Below, piece after piece: positions 62,443 through 64,000 of a stretch of DNA of 64,000 bases. Both the position numbers and the translations under genes were made by a program. The notes under the pieces were generated by a model, which was not told the DNA's origin, ran no database searches, and saw nothing but the letters and a program-made list of their open reading frames with translations. Position 1 is the stretch's first letter; each line of letters begins with the position of its first letter. This DNA comes from Glossina fuscipes (lineage: Eukaryota > Arthropoda > Insecta > Diptera > Glossinidae), in assembly GCF_014805625.2 (NCBI RefSeq), contig NW_023998415.1, positions 13,509,079-13,573,078 on the forward strand, written 5' to 3'.

Positions 62443-64000
62443 ATTTCGTTGAATTAATTCAAAAGGATTTAAATTCATATTAAAGGGAAAACTTAAACAA
62501 TATTCCGCAAAAAAAACAGAGCAAATAATTATGTTTAGTACGGACTGAACTCTTTGACACACACACACACACACGCACACACTTATTATTATCTGTCAAG
62601 TTATGCAATTTTTTTTTTTTTGTAAGAAGAGCAGCTCCGAAATGCCGCAAATTTAGTAATACGTTTAAAATCCATAGACATTAGTCGATGCCGATGAAAT
62701 ATTTGTTGCTACCCTTTAGTGTTGACTCACAACCATGCATTTGTGGGCGGGAACTTCCAAATATTGCTTGGAGATGCTCGACCGCGTGCGGTGAAGCGCT
62801 CAGGTGGTCATGGGCGGGAAAGCCTGTCCAAAACTCTCGGGCATCGGCGTGATATTGGCCGTCTAATCCTCATGTGTACGTACATCGACGGATTATGTTC
62901 TATAGAGATAAAAGAAATTTGTCCATCGATAAAGTTCTTTAACAGCATCCTCAGCGTTCCCACCCACTCGTCTTGGAATTGCCTGCCTGTATACCGCACG
63001 ACACACTACCGCGAGTCGTCACGCTTTGATCACTTTGTGCGCCTTTGAAACAATGTACCAGCAAGGGTGTCTCTCACAGCGACTGCTGTTTCCCCGGTTA
63101 AATCAAACGTACACAAACACTATTCTCTCCTTCCGTTCGTCTCTACCTGCAACCCTACCGGACCGCCATTGTGCCCGCGCGTATAAGGGAATGGGCAATC
63201 ACTGAGTGCGACTAGTCATATAAAAAAAAATATATATATATATATATTATAGTTTTCAATGTGTTGCGTATAACTAATAAAGGAAAGCACATTGCAAAAT
63301 GACGGGGTTACGTGAGAAGCCTGCTTTTAATCAATCATGCATTTCATTAAATTTTTTCTGTTTGCGTCTGTCAATTAAAATATTATATCAAAATATATAA
63401 AGGCCCATTTTTCTTACTTTCTTTGTTGTTCCCGTTTTGTATCGTCTATGTAGCTAGATTACAATCCATTCGATAAGGGCGCTGAGTCCAAAAGAAGGCT
63501 AAGTTTGCGTAAGCGCTTAGGCTGCCAAAAGAAGCAAAAAAATTTCTTGACTTCGCATGGTACGGATCGTCAACGTCATAATACAAAGGATAATAAACTT
63601 ATAGAAGAAATAACAACGCGATCACCTGAAATCGTTCTAGTCGATCAATCAGAGCTTTTCTTGGAGAAACCACCTTTAGCACCATACGTGCCGTTCAACG
63701 TTAGCGTTGATGCATCCACTGAAATTGCCGACGACGAACTCTTCCACTTTGAAGCCGAAGTTCAACCAATTATTGAAGTTTTGGTCGATCACACTATAGA
63801 TTTGAGTGTAATAGAGGTGGCACATGAAAAGGAAATCTCTACTATACGAAGAAAAATGGATGTGTAAATACTACCACTTATATATTGTAATAATTTACCT
63901 AATTGCGATATTTACAGATTGTTAGCTCAACGTGAAGTCGAATTGGCAGAGTTGCGTCGGCTTGAAGCCGAGGATATACTTTTAAAAGCCGAAAGAACAA
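54029..64000 (+). CDS. RSPH3-like paralog, copy 2, truncated by window end
   Basis: Exons 54029-54234, 62306-62393, 63454-63863 and 63918-64000 (cut by the window edge) join in frame with the same phases (2, 0, 2) as copy 1. Exons 1 and 2 have the same lengths as in copy 1 (206 and 88 nt); exon 3 is 410 instead of 416 nt. Conserved blocks include MPT at the start, PPTEPY, RRLSLRKRLGCQKK, ELFLEKP, TEIADDELFHFEAE, the amphipathic helix PIIEVLVDHTIDLSVIEVAH and LLAQREVELAELRRLE. The MYDRRVV signature of exon 2 is missing. The frame is open throughout, which argues against a dead pseudogene. The role is presumably a variant radial-spoke stalk subunit, perhaps germline-specific (inference). Intron 1 is about 8.1 kb against about 3.2 kb in copy 1. 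Confidence 0.85.
54778..54981 (+). CDS. Possible small secreted peptide ORF
   Basis: From the ATG at 54778 the frame reads MNSLSIVIIVALLCAILCS followed by TSSAAA, which resembles a signal peptide with a small-residue cleavage site, then about 45 more residues with two cysteines to TGA at 54979-54981. The overlapping +1 frame is also open and encodes a hydrophobic segment (PFVLTIGIFFIPLYVMLYA), so only one of the two can be the main product, if either. The stretch is richer in GC than its surroundings. No family is recognised. Confidence 0.2.
   Translation: MNSLSIVIIVALLCAILCSTSSAAATNRKYFTIRIDHRYFLYTFIRYALCQSCSNTSERLTYALVIS
55250..57791 (+). CDS. Unrecognised protein nested in RSPH3 copy 2 intron
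   Basis: I do not recognise this gene. Exon 1 is 55250-55771 (174 codons from an ATG in AATAATGAAAG, ending at a GTATGA donor, phase 0). A second open stretch, 57135-57791, begins exactly after a TTTTTAG acceptor, also phase 0, so the two join without a frame break (SKYSVQN then GSNQETLNQ). Exon 1 is polar, Ser/Thr/Asn-rich, with a possible helix FAEELNRRLRNLNIK and two adjacent cysteines. Exon 2 begins with a proline-rich segment (GIFLPPPKEVFLIP) and then becomes Thr-, Asn- and Gln/His-rich low complexity encoded by ACA and CAA runs. No signal peptide, membrane segment or catalytic motif is visible. If translation stops at TAA 57789 the protein is 392 residues. A GTAATA donor overlaps the last codon and an acceptor lies at 58109, so a further exon is possible. 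It may be a real intron-nested gene, perhaps with testis expression like its host (inference). Confidence 0.5.
56340..56381 (+). other. Possible 42-nt cassette exon
   Basis: A long pyrimidine tract ending TTGTCGCAG precedes 42 bases that are followed by GTAAGT. The length is a multiple of three. Entered in the phase of RSPH3 copy 2 exon 1 it reads KDSAKTLKISLKW, and joining to exon 2 creates TGA at the junction. In the phase of the nested gene it reads ERLCKDFENIT and stops. It could be a stop-introducing cassette, an alternative last exon or chance splice sites. Confidence 0.25.
56700..56980 (+). repeat. Dispersed repeat family, copy in the giant intron
   Basis: Matches to copies B and C include CCGATTTG, CATTTTCAATGTTTCTGCCA, CGATATCTTCATTTTTGC and a terminal ATACTGCGGCAGTGGATATA. 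It sits between the two exons of the nested candidate gene. Confidence 0.5.
58640..58860 (+). repeat. Dispersed repeat family, 3' end fragment
   Basis: The fragment reads GACGAATGAACGGATAGACA, AGCCTAGATCAGTGCAGAA and ACAAACTTAATATACCCTTC, ending GGTGTAGGGTATGAAA. The final part is a short imperfect palindrome around ACCC/GGGT. Confidence 0.55.
59776..59853. repeat. opa-like (TTG)n/(TTGCTG)n repeat
   Basis: Seven GTT units, a short break, then alternating TTG and CTG triplets. On the minus strand these are CAA/CAG triplets, as in fly opa repeats, but no open protein context surrounds them. Confidence 0.85.
60030..60240 (-). repeat. Dispersed repeat family, inverted fragment
   Basis: It begins TTTTTATACCCTACATCACT and TATATTAAGC, the complement of the terminal motif of the plus-oriented copies. 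It continues through AAGCCGATCGATTCAGA and TCTGTATGTCC to a TATAGATCGCAATTTTTAAG block shared with the copy near 48.1 kb. Confidence 0.5.
61740..61900 (+). repeat. Dispersed repeat family, 3' end fragment
   Basis: It contains GACAGCAGACGGACAGGGAG, AAGCTTAGATCAGTGTAATA and ACAAACTTAACCTTACTATG, ending AAGTGGTATAGGGCGGTG. It is close in sequence to the 58.7-kb fragment, with which it is directly oriented. Confidence 0.5.
62152..62188. repeat. (CT)n pyrimidine tract before RSPH3 copy 2 exon 2
   Basis: About 18 CT units lie 120 bases upstream of the 62306 acceptor. It could bind pyrimidine-tract proteins, but this is only a possibility. Confidence 0.85.
62306..62393 (+). CDS. RSPH3 copy 2, exon 2 (signature motif lost)
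   Basis: This 88-nt exon lies between the acceptor TTTTTCAG and the donor GTAAGC. It encodes EIPPTEPYNDTISKENEDK and ends LALL. The proline-rich start and the Leu-Leu end match copy 1, but the central MYDRRVVKG block is replaced by an acidic Asn/Lys/Glu stretch. A 35-nt poly-A tract begins a few bases after the donor. Confidence 0.8.
62820..63070 (+). pseudogene. LINE ORF2 C-terminal fragment (Jockey/CR1-like) in copy 2 intron 2
   Basis: The plus-strand frame reads SLSKTLGHRRDIGRLILM, then YIDGLCSIEIKEICPS, then PVYRTTHYRESS and FVRL-stop-NNVPARV. This order matches the C-terminal tail of Jockey/CR1-type LINE ORF2 proteins, where a HRR block, a C/S-E-L-I-P block and a final RLWN-LP-VF block follow the reverse transcriptase. 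The stop (TGA at 63046) replaces the expected tryptophan codon, and the middle looks frameshifted, so the copy is dead. A poly-A and (TA)n tract at about 63221-63247 may mark its 3' end. GC content here is clearly above the surroundings. Confidence 0.6.
63454..63863 (+). CDS. RSPH3 copy 2, exon 3 (core domain)
   Basis: The acceptor is TATGTAG, with a second TAG four bases later that would break the frame. Reading LDYNPFDKG, it aligns with VEYELPNKF of copy 1 and continues through RRLSLRK, SELFLEKPP, the ELFHF block and the amphipathic helix. It ends GT before the donor GTAAAT (phase 2). By eye fewer than half the residues match copy 1 over the first 80 residues, and more match in the helix. 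Confidence 0.85.
63918..64000 (+). CDS. RSPH3 copy 2, exon 4, partial
   Basis: After a 54-nt intron the coiled-coil exon starts (LLAQREVELAELRRLEAED) and is cut by the window end. It is the best-conserved stretch between the two copies. Confidence 0.88.

Overview
The window is AT-rich, intron-bearing eukaryotic DNA, most likely from a higher (brachyceran) fly. Evidence for this: spliced genes with GTAAGT-type donors, short (TA)n, (CA)n and poly-A/T tracts every few hundred bases, opa-like CAA/CAG repeats, and fossils of insect-type piggyBac, mariner, LINE and tRNA-derived SINE elements. I cannot name the species from sequence alone. Nothing bacterial, viral or CRISPR-like is visible.

Layout. 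About 1-47.3 kb is gene-poor. It holds microsatellites, a dispersed repeat family (best copies at 4.86-5.69 and 6.32-7.04 kb), a tRNA-headed SINE with target-site duplications (18.2-18.4 kb), an internally deleted piggyBac-like element with TTAA-flanked inverted repeats (30.46-31.25 kb), a mariner transposase fossil (about 32.2 kb), a decayed probable LINE (about 34.7-36.4 kb) and two weak candidate terminal exons (41.0 and 45.1 kb). From 47.3 kb a four-exon gene for radial spoke protein 3 (RSPH3) is complete. It is followed by a small scaffold gap inside a tandem duplication (52.6-52.8 kb). A second, diverged RSPH3 gene then starts at 54.0 kb and runs off the right edge in exon 4.

The two RSPH3 genes are tandem, on the same strand, and have identical intron phases and identical lengths for exons 1 and 2 (206 and 88 nt), so they are a gene duplication and not a retrocopy. 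Copy 1 keeps the family's hallmarks. Copy 2 keeps the ELFHF and amphipathic-helix region but has lost the MYDRRVV signature in exon 2, and its first intron has grown to about 8.1 kb. That intron carries an unrecognised candidate gene on the same strand (two phase-compatible exons, 55.25-57.79 kb), a 42-nt cassette with strong splice sites and a possible small secreted ORF. Intron 2 of copy 2 contains the C-terminal end of a LINE ORF2.

RSPH3 is the stalk and anchor subunit of axonemal radial spokes. Flies build motile axonemes mainly in sperm, so a paralog pair with a nested unknown gene may be a male germline cluster; this is inference. The most useful leads are the diverged RSPH3 paralog and the nested gene. 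No confirmed new biological system is visible.
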